Of a stretch of DNA of 64,000 bases, positions 37,315-47,177 are shown in pieces; within the stretch, counting starts at the first letter, position 1; each line of letters begins with the position of its first letter. Location: contig NZ_CP036515.1 in assembly GCF_004323635.1 (NCBI RefSeq), positions 3,163,501 to 3,227,500 of the forward strand, given 5' to 3'. Origin of the DNA: Lichenihabitans psoromatis. GTDB taxonomy: Bacteria > Pseudomonadota > Alphaproteobacteria > Rhizobiales > Beijerinckiaceae. A program made the position numbers and the translations under genes. Under the pieces are notes generated by a model. The model was not told where the DNA came from. It searched no databases and saw nothing but the letters and a program-made list of their open reading frames with translations.

Positions 37315-38111
37315 CTGATCTCGACAAGTCGATGGCGATCGCGCGCGACGAGCCTGCGCCCGATACCCTTGATGATCTGACGATCAGCACGGCGATTCCA
37401 CGTGCGCGGTCGCAAGACGTCGCGTCCCGGTTTGCCCATGTTCACACCTGGGTGTTCGACCTCGACAACACACTTTATCCGGCCGACAGCACGCTCTGGC
37501 CGCAGATCGACCGTCAGATCACCCTGTTTCTGATGAACCTGTTTGGCATCGATGGGCTCTCGGCCCGGGCGCTCCAGAAATATTACTATCGGCAATATGG
37601 CACGTCGCTGCATGGCCTGATGATCGAGCATAAGATCGGCCATACCGAGTTTCTGGCTTTCGCGCATGACATCGACCGGAGCGACTTGCTCCCCAATCCC
37701 CGGCTCGCCCAGGCAATCGCGCGGCTTCCGGGACGCAAGCTGGTCCTTACCAACGGATCGCGCGACCATGCTCTGAAGACGGCGGCACAGCTCGGGCTGA
37801 ACGATCTCTTCGAAGACGTGTTCGATATTGTCGCGGCGGATCTCGTGCCGAAGCCGGATCCGGTGGCCTATGACAAGTTTTTCGCCCAGCATGCGGTTGA
37901 CCCGCGCCGGGCCGCCATGTTCGAGGATTTGTCGCGCAATCTCATCGTTCCGCACGAGCGCGGGATGCTTACGACACTGATCGTGCCGACATCAACGAGT
38001 TTAGACCATCGCGAGGCCTGGGAGCAGCTGGGCGGGGGCGATGTGCATGTCGATTTCGTCACCGATGACCTGACTCAGTTCCTGGTCGATCTCATGCCGC
38101 TTGGATCGTAG
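37311..38111 (+). CDS. HAD-family pyrimidine 5'-nucleotidase
   Basis: 266 residues from ATG 37311. HAD motif I is [13 protein letters not shown], motif [13 protein letters not shown], motif [15 protein letters not shown], motif [10 protein letters not shown]. It resembles the SDT1-type pyrimidine nucleotidases that dephosphorylate UMP/CMP. The first 40 residues are extra. ATGA overlap with argB; a strong hairpin follows. Confidence 0.88.
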   Translation: MTDLDKSMAIARDEPAPDTLDDLTISTAIPRARSQDVASRFAHVHTWVFDLDNTLYPADSTLWPQIDRQITLFLMNLFGIDGLSARALQKYYYRQYGTSLHGLMIEHKIGHTEFLAFAHDIDRSDLLPNPRLAQAIARLPGRKLVLTNGSRDHALKTAAQLGLNDLFEDVFDIVAADLVPKPDPVAYDKFFAQHAVDPRRAAMFEDLSRNLIVPHERGMLTTLIVPTSTSLDHREAWEQLGGGDVHVDFVTDDLTQFLVDLMPLGS

Positions 38112-38118
38112 CGGAGCC

Positions 38119-38150
38119 AGATGCAGCACGACACGCGTCGTGCTGCATCT
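38119..38150. terminator. Bidirectional terminator hairpin between the HAD gene and mltB
   Basis: AGATGCAGCACGAC (38119-38132) and GTCGTGCTGCATCT (38137-38150) form a perfect 14-bp stem with loop ACGC. It sits between convergent stops at 38111 and 38156. There is no long T-run. Confidence 0.8.
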
Positions 38151-38155
38151 TGTCC

Positions 38156-38977
38156 CTACTTGGTGCCGGCGATCTTGTCGGCCAGGAGCGCGATCGTGCG
38201 CGAATAGACCGCGCTTGCGTTCCACTGCTGGATCACGGCGAAATTAGCCTCGCCCGGATCCCAGCCCGCTCCAGCCTGCCAGCCATAGCCTTGGAGATAT
38301 TTGGCGGTCGACGCCAGCACGTCGGGAACGCTATGGACGAGATCGCGACGCCCGCTGCCGTCGAAATCGACCGCATATTTGATGTAGGACGACGGCATGA
38401 ACTGCGTTTGGCCGATTTCACCCGCCCAAGCACCGCGCATCGAGGACGGGCTCATGTCGCCCCGCTGAACGATGCGGAGCGCGTCGGTTAATTCAGCCCG
38501 GAACTTGTCTGGACGCCGGCAATCATAGGCCAGGGTCGCAAGCGACCGAATGGTTTCGAACTTGCCCATAAAAGCGCCAAAGTCGGTCTCGAGCCCCCAA
38601 ATCGCAACGATCACCGGCGCCGGAACGCCATATTGGCTCTCGATGCGCGAGAACACATCGGCATATCGCTTGATGAGACTTTTACCCTTGCTGATGCGAT
38701 AGGCATTGGCCATACGGGCCGAGAATTGCTCGAAACTCTGCTTGAAGACTTTCTGGCCACGATCGTGCGAGATCGTTTCGCGATCGTAGGTCACATTCCC
38801 GAGAGCCGCGTCGATCGTTCCTTGCGAAATGCCGGCCGCTGCCGCCTCGCTCTTGTAGCTCTCGAGCCAAGCCGGGAACCCCGCCGGATCCGAACAGGAT
38901 GCCGCATAGGCCGTTGAGCCGGCGGCGAGCGAGAATGTCAGGCCGACGATCGGCAACAAACGCTTGAAAAGGCGCAT
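38156..38977 (-). CDS. Lytic murein transglycosylase, MltB-like
   Basis: 273 residues from ATG 38977 (MRLFKRLLPIVG), giving a clean signal peptide ending at AYAAS. Not a lipoprotein: no lipobox. The catalytic glutamate is in WGLETDFGAFMG, followed by MRGAWAGEIGQTQFMPSSY and WQAGAGWDPGEANFAVIQQWN, as in MltB family 3 lytic transglycosylases. It cleaves the peptidoglycan MurNAc-GlcNAc bond in the periplasm. It lacks the C-terminal peptidoglycan-binding domain of longer homologues. Confidence 0.9.
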   Translation of the reverse strand: MRLFKRLLPIVGLTFSLAAGSTAYAASCSDPAGFPAWLESYKSEAAAAGISQGTIDAALGNVTYDRETISHDRGQKVFKQSFEQFSARMANAYRISKGKSLIKRYADVFSRIESQYGVPAPVIVAIWGLETDFGAFMGKFETIRSLATLAYDCRRPDKFRAELTDALRIVQRGDMSPSSMRGAWAGEIGQTQFMPSSYIKYAVDFDGSGRRDLVHSVPDVLASTAKYLQGYGWQAGAGWDPGEANFAVIQQWNASAVYSRTIALLADKIAGTK

Positions 38978-39113
38978 CGGGCGGCGGTTTCCTTCGGCTT
39001 GCGACGACCCCTTCACGTCTCGAAGGGCCATCGCGAACTAACGACGCGGCAGACATTCATGCTGCACGCGCCGCTGTCAATGCCGCTCGCAGGACCAACC
39101 CACGATCCGATCA

Positions 39114-40700
39114 TCAATCCTGAAGCAGGCGCTTCAGCAACTCGAGTTCTTCAGCCAGCGTTCCCTCTTTGCCACAAAGGTTTTCGATCTTGCGCACCGC
39201 ATGAAGCACGGTTGTGTGATCGCGGCCGCCGAAACGACGCCCGATTTCGGGCAGCGACCGGAGCGTGAGGCTCTTCGAGAGATACATGGCGATCTGGCGC
39301 GGCAGCACCACGGTCGCGGTCCGCCGTGAGGAGAGGATATCGGCGCGGCTCACGTTGTAGTGAGTGGCGACGAGTTTCTGGATGTCTTCGATCTTGACCC
39401 GCTTTGGCTCGCGCGTTCGGATCAGATCGCGGATCGCGACTTCCGCCGTCTCGATCGTGTGTGGCGTGCCGTTCAGGGTCGCATGCGCCATCAGGCGATT
39501 GACCGCGCCATCAAGGTCGCGCCCGTTGGTGACGATCGATTTGGCGACATAAGCAATGACTTGTGGCGATAGCTCGAACCCCGGTTGCACGTTGCGCGTC
39601 GCAAGTGTGCGGTTTTCGAGGAATTTGAACCGCAGCGCTTCATCGAGAGGCTCCATCTCGACACAAAGACCACCGGCGAGCCGCGAGCGGACCCGCTCGT
39701 CTAATGTTTCGAGATCGGCCGGCGGGCGATCGGCCGCGACAACCACTTGCCGGCTATCGTCGATCAAGGCGTTCAGCGTGTGGCAAAACTCCTGCTGGAT
39801 CGACTTGCCTTGCAAGAACTGCACGTCGTCGATGATCAGCACGTCGATCGCGCGGAGTCGCTCCTTAAACGCTATGGCGGTTTGGGCGCGAAGCGACGAG
39901 ACGAAGCCATACATGAACTTTTCGGCCGTCAGGTAGATGACGCGTCGTCCGCTATCGGCCACCGCATGTGCGACGGCCTGGATCAGATGGGTTTTGCCAA
40001 GCCCCACGGCGGCGTGGATGTAAAGCGGGCTATAGAGCAGAGGTTCGCCGGGCAGGGCCTGGGCCACGCGTTGAGCCGCCGCAAAAGCCAGTTGGTTGGA
40101 CTTGCCGGTCAGAAAGCTCGCAAATGTGAGCCGCCGGTCGAGTGGCGAGCCGGAGGGAGCATCGGCCGCGTGATCGCCATCCTGCGGGCGAACAGAACTG
40201 GCGGGGCGGTCCGCTTGTGGCGTGCGGCGGTCATCGGCTTGGCGGGGCTTCGGCGAGCTTTCCGTGCCGCGGTCATACGGGCGCTCGGCGCGTTTCTCAG
40301 CCGAAACCGGCGCAGCTGCGACGCGGCCGCGGGAGGATGAGCGGAGCGCGATGCTGAGGCGCTTGACCTCGGGAGCCTCGGTGCTCAGCGTCGCCAACAT
40401 CTTGTCGTTATAATGCGACTGAATCCACGCTTTCAGAAACGTCGTGGGAACCGACAGATAGGCCGTCCCATCGGCGATCCGGTCGAGCTCCAGGCGGGCG
40501 AACCACGCGTTGAAGACGGCGTCGCCAAGCTCCGCCCGCAGCCGCAGGCAGGCATTCGACCATCGGGCACTCAGATCACGACGCGTGTCGTCCTCGGCAG
40601 TGGCATGGGTCAGCGGGGCGGTCGTGGTCTCGTTGGCGCGGGAGGCAAGCGGGTCGGCTTGCGTCGAGGCGGCCGGATTGGATTCACGTCGAGCGATCAT
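39114..40700 (-). CDS. dnaA: Chromosomal replication initiator DnaA
   Basis: 528 residues. Domain I ([21 protein letters not shown]) at about 47-110, a long variable domain II (Arg/Pro/Asp-rich, to about 190), then the AAA+ domain with Walker [11 protein letters not shown], Walker [16 protein letters not shown] and sensor region RSRLAGGL. The C-terminal DNA-binding domain ends with [19 protein letters not shown] saw no DnaA-box cluster around the gene, so the origin is probably elsewhere. Confidence 0.97.
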   Translation of the reverse strand: MIARRESNPAASTQADPLASRANETTTAPLTHATAEDDTRRDLSARWSNACLRLRAELGDAVFNAWFARLELDRIADGTAYLSVPTTFLKAWIQSHYNDKMLATLSTEAPEVKRLSIALRSSSRGRVAAAPVSAEKRAERPYDRGTESSPKPRQADDRRTPQADRPASSVRPQDGDHAADAPSGSPLDRRLTFASFLTGKSNQLAFAAAQRVAQALPGEPLLYSPLYIHAAVGLGKTHLIQAVAHAVADSGRRVIYLTAEKFMYGFVSSLRAQTAIAFKERLRAIDVLIIDDVQFLQGKSIQQEFCHTLNALIDDSRQVVVAADRPPADLETLDERVRSRLAGGLCVEMEPLDEALRFKFLENRTLATRNVQPGFELSPQVIAYVAKSIVTNGRDLDGAVNRLMAHATLNGTPHTIETAEVAIRDLIRTREPKRVKIEDIQKLVATHYNVSRADILSSRRTATVVLPRQIAMYLSKSLTLRSLPEIGRRFGGRDHTTVLHAVRKIENLCGKEGTLAEELELLKRLLQD

Positions 40701-40755
40701 GAGCGGGCGGCGACTTTGCTAACGGCGAAAAGGGCGGGTGGACGGCGCGATGTGA

Positions 40756-41181
40756 TCAGGGGCGCTTCCAGGGAAGGCCATCGGCCCTCCAACCACTCAG
40801 TCCCTGGGCTGCCGAGCCCTCGAATCCACCAGCAATGTTGTAGCTTTTGGCATAACCGAGCGACGTCATCGCCTTGGCGGCGGCCCCGCTTCTTGCGCCG
40901 GAGCGGCACAAAAACAGCAGAGGGGTTTCGGCGCCTGCACCACGGCGATCGAGTTCAGCCTTCAGCTCAGAGACGAAGCCCGGATTCGGAGCCATTGAGG
41001 GATAGGACAACCACTCGATCAGCACCGGCGCGGATTGTACCGAGGCAAGATCCGGCACGCCAATCGACTCCCATTCGGCTGTCGTACGAACGTCAACCAA
41101 GATCGCCTGGCGATCCTGCTCGAGTTTTTCCAACGCGTCCGACGGAGTGATATCGCCTGCGTAACCGGCTCCCATCGACAT
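40756..41181 (-). CDS. Single-domain rhodanese-like sulfurtransferase
   Basis: 141 residues from ATG 41181, with GGGAGGA about 8-14 bases upstream. DVRTTAEWESIGVPD is the CH2A-type start; the active-site loop is LFLCRSGARS with Cys at about 99, and it ends GGFEGSAAQGLSGWR DGLPWK. Probable persulfide carrier or thiosulfate sulfurtransferase. It is upstream of and collinear with dnaA, 55 bases away. Confidence 0.9.
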   Translation of the reverse strand: MSMGAGYAGDITPSDALEKLEQDRQAILVDVRTTAEWESIGVPDLASVQSAPVLIEWLSYPSMAPNPGFVSELKAELDRRGAGAETPLLFLCRSGARSGAAAKAMTSLGYAKSYNIAGGFEGSAAQGLSGWRADGLPWKRP

Positions 41182-41900
41182 TGCAGCATCCTCCCGACAG
41201 AGCGATCGCTCCGCAGTTACAAGTAGAACAAAAGAAAACGGCAGCAACGCTGAACGCGCCGATACTCAACGAACATCAGACCAAGTACGCACACCCGGAA
41301 CTCTGACTAGGATCGAAAGGATAGGATTTACCGATACACAAGCGCGTCGCCGATGTCTCAGCGTTGACTACCCCATGGGCCAAGTTGAGGATTTCCAACT
41401 GGCAGCGCGATGCCGCAGTCGGTCTATAAACACTACACAGCAGCCGTTGGCGGCGCAACAGACCTCGTCACTAAAGAGTCAAAGTGATGTCCGCGTTGCG
41501 GCTGTGAGTCGGCGAAAATGACAGCTTGACTGCCCTAACTCTCTCGAATCACGCAGGTAAAAAACGGGCTCAAAGTCGCAATTTAGCCTGTGGCAATTCT
41601 GCATCAGAGGCTCGCTTCCCGGCTCAAAAGCCGAGTCAATGGGTCGCAGAAAAGCTCGAAATAAGGCCTTGGGCGCTAACCCTTTGGTTCTATGGCGATT
41701 AGTTTGCGCGGGCGATAATTACCGAAAACAATTTTTCGGAGCGTCGCGGATGGCCATCGGCGGGTCAACAAAGACGGATGTCGACAGGCCGTCTTACGCT
41801 CGCGCGCCTGCCTCTCGGTCGATCTGCTGCGAATTGGGAACGGGTCGGCGGGCAAACCGCTTTGCGACCGGCCCGAGCATTCCTCGGAACCGGTCTCGCC
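41182..41900. other. 719-bp gap with no recognisable gene
   Basis: Between the rhodanese start and the otsA stop. It looks lower in GC than its surroundings. Short open frames exist but have no plausible protein character. Small hairpins are visible: CGGCT/AGCCG at 41620-41633 and CCGAAAA/TTTTCGG at 41722-41739. No tRNA, no DnaA-box cluster and no riboswitch core recognised. Confidence 0.6.
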
Positions 41901-43316
41901 TCAGTTGAACAACGACCGGAGCTGGCCGATCAGGAAGGAGCGCCGGGTGTCGGCCAGCTTCGCCAGGAAGGTCTCGGCCCACCAGTCGATGTTGTATTTC
42001 TCGATGCTGGCATACATCAGCGCATGCCGATCGCGACGCTCGTCGAGCGGCATCTCCAGCGCCTGCTTCATGGCCGCCGCCATGCCCTCCGTCTCATGGG
42101 GATTGACGATGAGGGCTGCGTCCAATTCAGCAGCGGCACCAGCAAATTGCGAGAGGATCAGAACCCCCGGATCATCCGGGTTTTGGGCCGCGACGAATTC
42201 CTTCGCGACAAGATTCATCCCGTCACGCAAGGGAGTCACGAGAGCGGCAGCCGATTGCCGGAAAATACCCGCCAGAGCAGGCCGTGAATAGGATCGGTTG
42301 ATGTAACGAACCGGGGTCCAGGCGGCCTCCCCGAGACGACCGTTCAGCCCGCCGACCAGTTCGTTCACGGCCCGCGACATGTCGTGATATTCGGGAATTT
42401 CCTCCCGGCTCTTCGGCGTGATCTGTAACAGCGTCACGCGGTTCGACCATTCGGGCTCGTTTTCCAAAAAGTGGCCAAAGGCCTCGAGCCGATGGATGAT
42501 CCCCTTGGAATAGTCGAGCCGATCGACGCCGAGAAACAGTTTGCGGCCGGACAGGCTGTCACGCACCTCGTGGGCGAAGGGCGAGTCCTCTGCCTCGACC
42601 GCGAGACCGGCATATTCACGGGTTTCGATGCCGACCGGGAAGGCGCCGATCCGCGTCACCCGTCCATCGACCGAATAGGCCAAACCATCACGGCTGACCG
42701 TCGCCTTGGACATGGCAAGGTAGCGCCCGTAATTGGCGCGATCATTCTCGGTCTGAAAGCCGACGAGGTCGTAGTGGCTCAGCACGCCGAGGCTCTGTTC
42801 CTGGCGCGGAATCGTGAAGAGGAGATCGGGCGGCGGGCAGGGGATGTGGAGAAAGAAACCGATCGGGTTGTTGAACCCGCGCTGCCGCAGCTCCCGCGCG
42901 AGCGGGATCAGATGATAGTCGTGCACCCAAATGATATCGTCCGGCTCGAGCAACTTGGCGAGTTGATCGGCGAAGAGCCCATTGACGCGCAAATAGCCGG
43001 TCAGATCCGAGCGGTTGAACTCGGCGAGATCAACCCGATAATGCAGGATGGGCCACAGCACGCGATTGGCGAAGCCGTTGTAATATTCCTGATAATCGGC
43101 CGTCGACAGATCGGTCACCACATAGGTGATCTTGTCCCGGACAGCAACCACAGGCTCCACGTTCGGGCCATCGTCGACCCTGCCGCTCCACCCGAACCAA
43201 AGCCCCTCCCGATCCTTCAGGGCCGCATGGACAGCGACCGCAAGACCGCCAGGTGGCGGCGGTTTTCCAGGTTCCGGAACGACGACACGGTTCGATACGA
43301 TTACAAGTCGTGACAC
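41901..43316 (-). CDS. otsA: Trehalose-6-phosphate synthase
   Basis: GT20 enzyme joining UDP-glucose and glucose-6-phosphate. 471 residues from GTG 43316, with GGGAGG at about 43323-43328. Seen: RLVIVSNRVVVPE at the start, PPPPGGLAVAVHAAL, WVHDYHLIPLARELR, IPCPPPDLLFTIPR, GVDRLDYSKGIIHRLEAF, TPLRDGMNLVAKEF and LSQFAGAAAEL. The 5' end overlaps the GH15 gene by 16 bases, so the otsB-GH15-otsA set is one transcription unit. Confidence 0.96.
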   Translation of the reverse strand: MSRLVIVSNRVVVPEPGKPPPPGGLAVAVHAALKDREGLWFGWSGRVDDGPNVEPVVAVRDKITYVVTDLSTADYQEYYNGFANRVLWPILHYRVDLAEFNRSDLTGYLRVNGLFADQLAKLLEPDDIIWVHDYHLIPLARELRQRGFNNPIGFFLHIPCPPPDLLFTIPRQEQSLGVLSHYDLVGFQTENDRANYGRYLAMSKATVSRDGLAYSVDGRVTRIGAFPVGIETREYAGLAVEAEDSPFAHEVRDSLSGRKLFLGVDRLDYSKGIIHRLEAFGHFLENEPEWSNRVTLLQITPKSREEIPEYHDMSRAVNELVGGLNGRLGEAAWTPVRYINRSYSRPALAGIFRQSAAALVTPLRDGMNLVAKEFVAAQNPDDPGVLILSQFAGAAAELDAALIVNPHETEGMAAAMKQALEMPLDERRDRHALMYASIEKYNIDWWAETFLAKLADTRRSFLIGQLRSLFN

Positions 43317-45103
43317 CAAGCGTCCTCCCAGCTTTGTGAAAGCCGCATGGCCGAATTGATGATGCCCGCCATCGAATAGGTCTGGGGGAAGTTGCCCCAC
43401 AACTCGCCGGTGGCCGCATTCAGATCCTCCGACAGAATGCCGAAATGGTTGCGGTGCAAGAGGATGTCGTTGAAGCGCTCGCGGGCCTCATCGCGCCGCC
43501 CGACCTGCGCGAGCGCATCGACATACCAGAAGTTGCAGACCAGAAAGGCGGTCTCCGGCAGGCCGAAGTCATCCGCCGAGGTGTAGCGCATGATCTTCCC
43601 GTCGCGCATCAATTCTTTGCCGGTCAATTCCAAGGTCTTGACGAAGCGCTCGTCCGTCGCGGCGATGAAGCCAAGCTCCGGCAGCAGCAAATTGCTGGCG
43701 TCGAGTTCAGGCTGTCCGAACGCGCCCGTGATCGCCCCGCGGACCGGATCCCACGCCTGCTCCATGATGGCGGCATGCAATCGCTTGGATTCGGACGACC
43801 AATGCGCCGCTTCCTTGTGCAAGCCGAGCTTGTCCGCGATTCGTCCGAGCCGGTCGCAAGCCGCCCAGCACAGTGCCGCCGAATAGGTATGGACCCGTTT
43901 GAACCCGCGATATTCCCAGATGCCGGCATCCGGCTCGAGCGCGAATTTGGCGGCCTGATGACCGAGCCGTTCGAGCCTTCGGAACAGAGCCTCGTCGCCG
44001 AGCTTCGGGAGGCGCTCATCCACGAACATCTGCGTGGCACCGAGCACGACGCTCCCATACACATCGTGCTGAACTTGCGTCACAGCCTCGTTGCCGACCC
44101 GAACCGGCTTATTGTTCATAAAGCCGTCGAGGTTCGGCGCAATCCACTCGTCGAGCGGCGTGCCAGGGATGATGCTGTGTACCGGCTGCAGGTGCTTATC
44201 ACCGCTGATCGCCAGATCCGTGATGTAGTTGATGTAGGATTCCATCGTTTCGGTCGCGCTCAGACGGTTGAGCGCATGGACCACGAAAAAGGCATCGCGG
44301 AGCCAGCAATAGCGATAATCCCAATTGCGGGTCGACCCATCCGCCTCCGGGATCGACGTCGTATGGGCCGCGATAATGGCGCCGGTTTCCTCGAAACTGC
44401 AGAGCTTGAGCGTGATGGCGGCGCGCGTCACAGCCGTCTGCCATTCATATGGCAAGGCGAGATGCCGAACGAAATTCAACCAATGAGCATGGGTGCGGTC
44501 GAGGAAGTCGCGGCACGTCGCTTCGAGTCCGGAGAGGAAAGGCTCGTCTGGCCCGAACACCATGGTGACTGGCCGATTCAGCGCGAAGCTGACCTCCCGC
44601 TCGATATAGGACAACGGCGCATCGGTTGTCAGGCGGACGACATTGTCGCCGCCAAGGTAGCGGATGTGGTTCGATCCATGCGCGATTTCCGTGACCTTGC
44701 GACCGTAATCGTAAGTCGGACGGACCCGGATCGTGATGCGCGGGAGCCCGGCCATCGGTTCGATCCGGCGCACGATTTGCGAGGGGCGGAACGTCCGCTC
44801 GAAACGCTCGAAGCGCGGCACGAAATCCGTGACCTTGACGACCCCGCCTTGAGAATCGGTCAGGATCGTTTCGACGATCGCGGTATTCCGCACGTAAGCC
44901 GATTCGTTTTTGACCTGGTCGGCCAGCACGACGTCGCAGAAACCCTTTTCTTCATCCCCGGCCAAGAGGCGGGAAAACACCGGATCCGAATCGAACCGTG
45001 GTGTGCACCACCAGACAATCCTCGCATTTGTGTCCACCAAGGCGGCCACGCGACAATTGCCGATGAGAGCGAAATCGAGATTTCTCGCCTTGGCTGTGCT
45101 CAT
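43301..45103 (-). CDS. GH15-family glycoside hydrolase (glucoamylase- or trehalase-like)
   Basis: 600 residues from ATG 45103, preceded by GGAGAG and in ATGA overlap with otsB. An N-terminal beta domain (NCRVAALVDTNARIVWWC) is followed by an alpha/alpha barrel with GSTRNWDYRYCWLRDAFFVVHAL, the GH15 active-site signature. The C-terminal half has RGAITGAFGQPELDASNLLLPELGF. Family members hydrolyse alpha-glucans; some actinobacterial and archaeal ones are trehalases. Its place between otsB and otsA favours a trehalose or alpha-glucan substrate, which sequence alone does not settle. Confidence 0.9.
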   Translation of the reverse strand: MSTAKARNLDFALIGNCRVAALVDTNARIVWWCTPRFDSDPVFSRLLAGDEEKGFCDVVLADQVKNESAYVRNTAIVETILTDSQGGVVKVTDFVPRFERFERTFRPSQIVRRIEPMAGLPRITIRVRPTYDYGRKVTEIAHGSNHIRYLGGDNVVRLTTDAPLSYIEREVSFALNRPVTMVFGPDEPFLSGLEATCRDFLDRTHAHWLNFVRHLALPYEWQTAVTRAAITLKLCSFEETGAIIAAHTTSIPEADGSTRNWDYRYCWLRDAFFVVHALNRLSATETMESYINYITDLAISGDKHLQPVHSIIPGTPLDEWIAPNLDGFMNNKPVRVGNEAVTQVQHDVYGSVVLGATQMFVDERLPKLGDEALFRRLERLGHQAAKFALEPDAGIWEYRGFKRVHTYSAALCWAACDRLGRIADKLGLHKEAAHWSSESKRLHAAIMEQAWDPVRGAITGAFGQPELDASNLLLPELGFIAATDERFVKTLELTGKELMRDGKIMRYTSADDFGLPETAFLVCNFWYVDALAQVGRRDEARERFNDILLHRNHFGILSEDLNAATGELWGNFPQTYSMAGIINSAMRLSQSWEDAWCHDL

Positions 45104-45846
45104 GCGTGCAAACTCTCCGTTTCGACGATCCGTGCCACCCAATGGCGCACGGCGGCCGGACTTGCAAATGATCCTGTCGTGCCTGGAAATCGGACCCCGA
45201 CCGAAAAAGCGTCACCGTCCTGATCGAGCGCCGCTGCAAATCCGGGCTGATCCGTCACATCGTCGCCGATGAAAACGGGCCGCCGCCCAGCAAATGGCGC
45301 CTCCGCAAGAAAACGTTTGATCGCAATCCCCTTGTCGAAGGTCGCCCGCTTGATTTCGACGACGAAATGACCCGGCATCAGGCTCAGCCGCGCCTCCGGA
45401 CGGCGGTCGATCAATGTCTTGAGCGCTGCCGTCAAGGCGATGCCACACGCGGGCAACGCCCTGTAATGGACAGCGTAGCTGAACGTCTTGTTCTCGGCAA
45501 AGGTCCCTGGGTAAGCCGTCAGGAGGTCAACGACCTCGGACCAGACATCGACCGGGATCGCATCCTCCTCCGAGCGAATCACGGGCCCCTCAGGGTCGAA
45601 CCGCATTTCGGCGCCGTGCACGCCGCTGGCGCGGAATCGTGCCGGCTGAAACAGCATATCGAGTTGTCCGATGGAGCGTCCGCTCACCAGAGCCACCGCG
45701 CCTTTCGCAACCCGATTGAGGCTTTCAAGATCACGCAGCAGCGTCGTCGGAACCACGACGGCGTCTGGTTTTGGCGCAATGTCGATCAACGAGCCATCCA
45801 CGTCGAAAAAGAAGCATGTTTCATCGAGAGGGCGGTCGAGCATCAT
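45100..45846 (-). CDS. otsB: Trehalose-6-phosphate phosphatase
   Basis: HAD phosphatase, 248 residues, releasing trehalose from trehalose-6-phosphate. Motif I FFFDVDGSLIDIAP (Ser in place of the usual Thr of DGT), motif II LVSGRS, GVHGAEMR, cap region with HFVVEIKRATFDKGIAIKRFL, motif IV VFIGDDVTDQPGFAA. First gene of the minus-strand trehalose operon; ATGA overlap with the GH15 gene. Confidence 0.95.
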   Translation of the reverse strand: MMLDRPLDETCFFFDVDGSLIDIAPKPDAVVVPTTLLRDLESLNRVAKGAVALVSGRSIGQLDMLFQPARFRASGVHGAEMRFDPEGPVIRSEEDAIPVDVWSEVVDLLTAYPGTFAENKTFSYAVHYRALPACGIALTAALKTLIDRRPEARLSLMPGHFVVEIKRATFDKGIAIKRFLAEAPFAGRRPVFIGDDVTDQPGFAAALDQDGDAFSVGVRFPGTTGSFASPAAVRHWVARIVETESLHA

Positions 45847-45960
45847 CGCGTGGGTCTCTGAATTTTGATGCGGCGAGAGGCATTGTCGGACTTTAGGCAG
45901 CCACGAGCCTTCGAACGCACGCTATACCCAATGCTTGAGCTCTAGCGTGTGTTGCGGCGC

Positions 45961-45986
45961 GGAACAATTAATCTTGCGGTAACGTT
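45961..45986 (+). promoter_or_regulatory. EcfG-type (general stress) promoter
   Basis: GGAAC (45961-45965), 17 bases, then CGTT (45983-45986). This matches the consensus used by the alphaproteobacterial general-stress sigma factor EcfG (GGAAC, 16-17, CGTT). It lies 51 bases before the glycosyltransferase start. Confidence 0.7.
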
Positions 45987-46037
45987 TTAGCCATGGCCCG
46001 TCGGGTCGATATGCGTGTTTGCGTTGGGGGTGTTTCC

Positions 46038-47177
46038 ATGAAAATCGCTCAGATTGCTCCACTGATGGAAAGTGTTCCGCCTCGTCTTTATGGCGGCACC
46101 GAACGCATCGTGTCTTGGCTTTCTGAGGAACTCGTCAATCAGGGGCACGAGGTGACTCTCTTTGCGAGCGGCGATTCCATGACGTCCGCCAATCTTATCC
46201 CATGCACGGTCGAAGCGATTCGCTTGTCCGAGACCATGAAGGATTACATTCCGCATACGACCATGATGGTCGACAAGGTGCGTCGAATGACTCAGGCGTT
46301 CGACATCGTCCATTTTCATATCGATCTGTTCCACTTCCCGCTGTTCCGCGGCATCGAGAACAAGACCATCACGACCCTTCACGGTCGGCAGGATCTGCCG
46401 GATCTCTGGCCCTTCTACCGGGCCTTCCCGAAAATGCCTTTGGTGTCGATCTCGAATGCCCAGCGTGCGCCGATCAGCGACGCAGGCTTTGCCGGAACCG
46501 TGCTGCACGGCTTGCCGGCGGATCTTCACACGCCGAATTTCGAGCCCCGTGGTGGCTACCTCGCATTCCTGGGTCGCATTTCGGCGGAGAAGCGTCCGGA
46601 TCGTGCCATCGAGATTGCGAAGGCGCTTGGCATTCCCTTGAAGATCGCCGCCAAGGTCGACAAGGCTGATGAGAAGTATTTCCGCGAGGTCATTCATCCT
46701 CTGATCCAAGATCATCCGGATGTCGAATTCATCGGTGAGGTGGACGAGCGCGGCAAGACCAAGTTCCTCGGCGAGGCGCGAGCATTGCTGTTTCCCATCG
46801 ATTGGCCCGAGCCCTTCGGTCTCGTGATGATCGAAGCGATGGCCTGTGGCACGCCCATTCTCGCCTTCCGTAACGGGTCGGTGGTCGAGGTGATCGATGA
46901 TGGCTTGACCGGGCGGATCGTCGATACGGTGCCCGAGGCCATCGCGGCGCTCCCCGAGGTTCTGGCTCTCGATCGACGCGCGGTCCGGCGCCAGTTCGAT
47001 CAACGGTTCACAGCGGCCCGAATGGCGCGAGACTATGTCGATCTCTACCAGCGGCAGATCGATGCCGAAGTGGCGTCGCAGCGGACCGCTTCGCTTCGCG
47101 GCGCCGCAAATTTGTCGATCGATACGATCGTCCCGGCGAGCGGTGGTCGGTTCGGTAACCCGGTCGATTTTCAATGA
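46038..47177 (+). CDS. GT4-family glycosyltransferase
   Basis: 379 residues from ATG 46038 (MKIAQIAPLMESV), with GGGGG at 46026-46030; ATG 45993 is possible but would sit only seven bases from the promoter CGTT. GT-B fold: YGGTERIVSWLSEELVNQGHEVTLFASGDS as N-terminal glycine loop, FLGRISAEKRPDRAIEIAK, and the EX7E motif in EPFGLVMIEAMACGTPIL. Donor and acceptor are unknown; trehalose- or sucrose-type or envelope glycosides are possible. ATGA overlap with the debranching-type gene ties the two together. Confidence 0.9.
   Translation: MKIAQIAPLMESVPPRLYGGTERIVSWLSEELVNQGHEVTLFASGDSMTSANLIPCTVEAIRLSETMKDYIPHTTMMVDKVRRMTQAFDIVHFHIDLFHFPLFRGIENKTITTLHGRQDLPDLWPFYRAFPKMPLVSISNAQRAPISDAGFAGTVLHGLPADLHTPNFEPRGGYLAFLGRISAEKRPDRAIEIAKALGIPLKIAAKVDKADEKYFREVIHPLIQDHPDVEFIGEVDERGKTKFLGEARALLFPIDWPEPFGLVMIEAMACGTPILAFRNGSVVEVIDDGLTGRIVDTVPEAIAALPEVLALDRRAVRRQFDQRFTAARMARDYVDLYQRQIDAEVASQRTASLRGAANLSIDTIVPASGGRFGNPVDFQ

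Noticed and set aside
41182..41900. Chromosomal origin (oriC) next to dnaA
   Set aside because: No cluster of TTATCCACA-like boxes on either strand, only a poor single match near 41589. In many alphaproteobacteria the origin is not beside dnaA.
41639..41908. 89-codon open frame in the gap
   Set aside because: No ribosome site, no domain, biased Arg/Ser composition; it runs into the end of otsA.
43445..45223. 592-codon plus-strand open frame opposite the GH15 gene
   Set aside because: Antisense shadow; the minus strand has clear GH15 motifs and overlapping operon junctions.
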